A stretch of 64,000 bases of DNA from NCBI GenBank assembly GCA_037447655.1, contig JBBHKE010002256.1, forward strand, positions 75,971-139,970. Direction: 5' to 3'. The notes below the pieces were generated by a model. It saw only the letters and a program-made list of their open reading frames with translations. It was not told the DNA's origin and made no database searches. Of the stretch, positions 61,885 to 64,000 are shown one piece after another. How positions within the stretch are numbered: position 1 is the stretch's first letter; each line of letters opens with the position of its first letter. A program made the translations under genes and the position numbers. Source of the stretch: Zygnema cylindricum. Taxonomy: Eukaryota; Streptophyta; Zygnematophyceae; Zygnematales; Zygnemataceae.

Positions 61885-63421
61885 GTTTGTTAGGCCGGTC
61901 AGCCTCCTCCTAAAAACTGTAACTGTTAAATTGACGGCATCCGTACATTGAGCCTAAAGAGATTGAGAATCGAAATATTTTTCGCGTACGTCTGCAAATT
62001 GATAGATTGTGACCGTACCACTTCGCACCTGGGCCAATGCTCCTCAGGCGGTCCCTAGGAAACGTACAGAGGCAGTTTTACCGTACTATACGCGAATTTA
62101 TACTCAGAAGTCAGAATACTTCAATGCTAGAATAGCCTTATAGTACGCGTACAGTATTGAGATCATTACGTATCGCGTTTCCAATTGTTTTCGCCATTGA
62201 CCTATGGTCCAGGCCTGATGAACTTCGTGAAGGCCGAGAGGAGACCCTGGTAAACGTGACGTGGCTGTTCGATCGTCTTGTTTATCCATCACCGTCATCC
62301 AAGGTGCGATGAACGGTGTAGCATCCGCCAGCTCATTTTTCGTACGATTTACTACAGTAGTGTGCATTGAAAACAGTATTGCTTATCCTAGTCGTGTAGG
62401 ATGACGTGGAAAGCTTCTGTTCGCAACAGGCCAGGATTTGTTTTACTGTGGTCCCCGCTAAATTATGTTTTCATTAGCAGAAAGTGAGCAACCAGTGTGG
62501 TTTAGACAAATTACAGCTTTACAATTGTTTGTTTGGCCGGTCAGCCTGCTCCAAAAAACTGTAACTGTTAAACTGACGGCATCCGTACATTGAGCCTATG
62601 GAGATTGATAATTGAAATACGCGAAATACGCGAAAATTGAAATTGAAATACGCGATTGCAGACTTGCGTACGTCTGCAAGTTGATAGATTGTGACCGTAC
62701 CACTTCGCAACTGGGCCTACTACTGGGAAAGTAGGAAACGCATAGAGGCAGTTTTATCGTACTATACGCGAAACTATACTCCAGAATAGCCTTATAGTAC
62801 GCGCACAGCCGTACAGTATTGGAGATCATTACGTATCGCATTTCCAATTGTTTTCGCCATTGACCTATGGTCAAGGGCTCCAGGCCTGATGAAACTTCAT
62901 GAAGGCCGAGAGGAGACCCTGGTAAACGTTACGTGGCTTTTCGATCGTCTAGTTTATCCATCACCGTCATCCCGAGGTGCGATGAACGGTGTAGCATCTG
63001 CCAGCTCACTTATCATACGGTTTACTACACCGCCAATCGCTATTAGCGTTGTGTACGCTAATCCCGTCCCGCTTTTTTTTTTTTTATTCTCAAATAGAAT
63101 TATCCACACTATTTAAAAAACCCTAATTCCTAATTAGAGTAATCGATTTCTTCGAAAATTTCCAAATTCCCAATTAGCGTAAACCACGCTAATTATTCGT
63201 ATACGCTAAAGAAACTTCTACGCTAATAGCGATTGGCGGTGTACTGTAGTGTGCATTGAAAAACAGTATTGCTTATCCTAGTCGTGTAGGATGATGACGT
63301 GGAAAGCTTCTGTTCGCAACAGCCAAGGATTTGTTTTACTGTGGTCCCCGCTAAATTTTGTTTTCGTTGGCAGATACTGTAGTGAGCAACCAGTGTGGTT
63401 TAGACAAATTACAGCTTTACA
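61885..63421. repeat. Tandem duplication, two units of ~640 and ~900 bp
   Basis: Unit 1 is about 61,885-62,523; unit 2 about 62,524-63,421. Both start TTTGTTTG..GGCCGGTCAGCC and end GACAAATTACAGCTTTACAA. The difference in length is mostly the 214 bp MITE in unit 2. No coding content recognised. Confidence 0.9.
63028..63241. mobile_element. MITE with TA target duplication (copy 2)
   Basis: 214 bp with perfect 22 bp inverted ends beginning CACCGCCAATCGCTATTAGC, flanked by TA (63,026-63,027 and 63,242-63,243). The sister tandem unit has the empty site with a single TA at 62,353-62,354. It is younger than the tandem duplication. The interior resembles the 11,186-11,402 copy. Confidence 0.95.
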
Positions 63422-63929
63422 AAACATGCTTTTCCGTATACAGCAGCTAGGGGTTTCAAGTCTACAACGGTAATCGTACTTTCCATCTCAAAGGAGATAG
63501 ATGTGTTTTGTCGTTATTGAGAAATTCATCCACTGACGATATAGCAGACATACCAGAACTTGGATGGAAATCTCCATTTGCCGTACAGTCGTCATAACTC
63601 ATCGTGAGTTAAAATATACCAGATCGTATGCGTATAATATGATATTTATGAGTATGACACGCGTATAGTACGTAGTACTACATATAGCGTACCTCTTTTT
63701 TGCACAGCTTATCATGTAAGTCGTACGGTAACTCGAGCTGAACTTAACCGCAGTTACTAATCCTCTATTCCTAAAGGTTAATCCTTGTTCAGCTGACACG
63801 TTGCTGAGAGATTAAATATATTTTGATTGTCCAACTCTCTCCCTCTCTCTCCCTCTCTCTCCCTCTCCCTCTCTTCTCTTTCTGTCTCTTCCTCTCCCGG
63901 TTTCCGCTCTCATTTTCTTGTTTATCAAC
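63422..63929. promoter_or_regulatory. Upstream region of the last gene, with a CT-rich run
   Basis: A (CT)/(CCCTCT) run at about 63,835-63,898 ends ~30 bp before the ATG and may be in the 5' UTR. Nothing else recognised. Confidence 0.4.
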
Positions 63930-64000
63930 ATGGAGAGTCAGCTTCGTGGAAGTTTCCTCCTTTGCTTTTTATTCGCTTTGCTGAGCACAGGAGTTTGGAG
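63930..64000 (+). CDS. Start of a predicted secreted-protein gene (cut by window end)
   Basis: ATG at 63,930 opens MESQLRG followed by SFLLCFLFALLSTGVW, a textbook signal peptide. The frame is open to the window end. The hydrophobic start and the CT-rich leader recall the CHRD-like gene 3.1 kb upstream, so a tandem paralogue is possible, but nothing past the signal peptide is visible. Product unknown. Confidence 0.55.
   Translation, partial: MESQLRGSFLLCFLFALLSTGVW

Overview
This is a eukaryotic nuclear window: spliced genes with canonical GT..AG introns, long AT-rich non-coding stretches, and many nested transposable elements. The best-supported genes point to the streptophyte (plant/charophyte) lineage. 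They are the C-terminal part of a plant-type bromodomain protein carrying an EAR-like LDLNLGL motif, and a small single-domain VOC/glyoxalase-fold protein of a type I know from plants. A repeat-rich charophyte-grade alga is my best guess, but this is inference.

Layout. (1) 1-2.6 kb: 3' end of the bromodomain-family gene (+). (2) 3.8-6.0 kb: decayed non-LTR retrotransposon (-) with a reverse transcriptase and a C-terminal restriction-like endonuclease. (3) 6.2-14.5 kb: gene-free, made of a GA tract, a dispersed repeat, a TIR element, four ~150 bp tandem units, a ~620 bp (ATC)n array, and a 2.1 kb palindrome-rich AT satellite containing a 217 bp TA-flanked MITE. (4) 14.6-16.1 kb: complete three-exon VOC gene (+), convergent with (5) 17.6-28.9 kb: complete condensin subunit D2 gene (-), which I resolved into 18 phase-consistent exons encoding about 1496 aa. 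(6) 29-46.4 kb: a repeat nest. A 347 bp block upstream of the condensin start is repeated almost identically at 34.8 kb. A ~3 kb TIR repeat carrying a captured reverse-transcriptase fragment occurs twice. The second copy is split by a 6.2 kb Ty1/copia element (-) and by a 976 bp hAT-like MITE. (7) 46.4-55.9 kb: LTR-like leader sequence and minisatellites, a gag-protease pseudogene (+), a pogo/Tigger-like DDE transposase fragment (+), and the 3' end plus LTR of a second copia element (+). (8) 57.2-60.8 kb: complete six-exon gene for a secreted CHRD-like protein (+). (9) 61.9-63.4 kb: tandem duplication with a MITE in one unit. (10) 63.9-64.0 kb: start of another secreted-protein gene (+), cut by the window edge.

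The host genes are functionally unrelated: chromatin regulation, a small metabolic-type enzyme fold, chromosome condensation, and secreted proteins. No operon-like organisation is expected or seen. The most informative structure is the insertion history, because several elements can be compared with an empty site inside the same window. This fixes target-site duplications as TA for the small MITEs and as an 8 bp duplication for the hAT-like element. Exon coordinates come from reading splice sites and frames by eye, and family assignments come from motif recognition without database searches.
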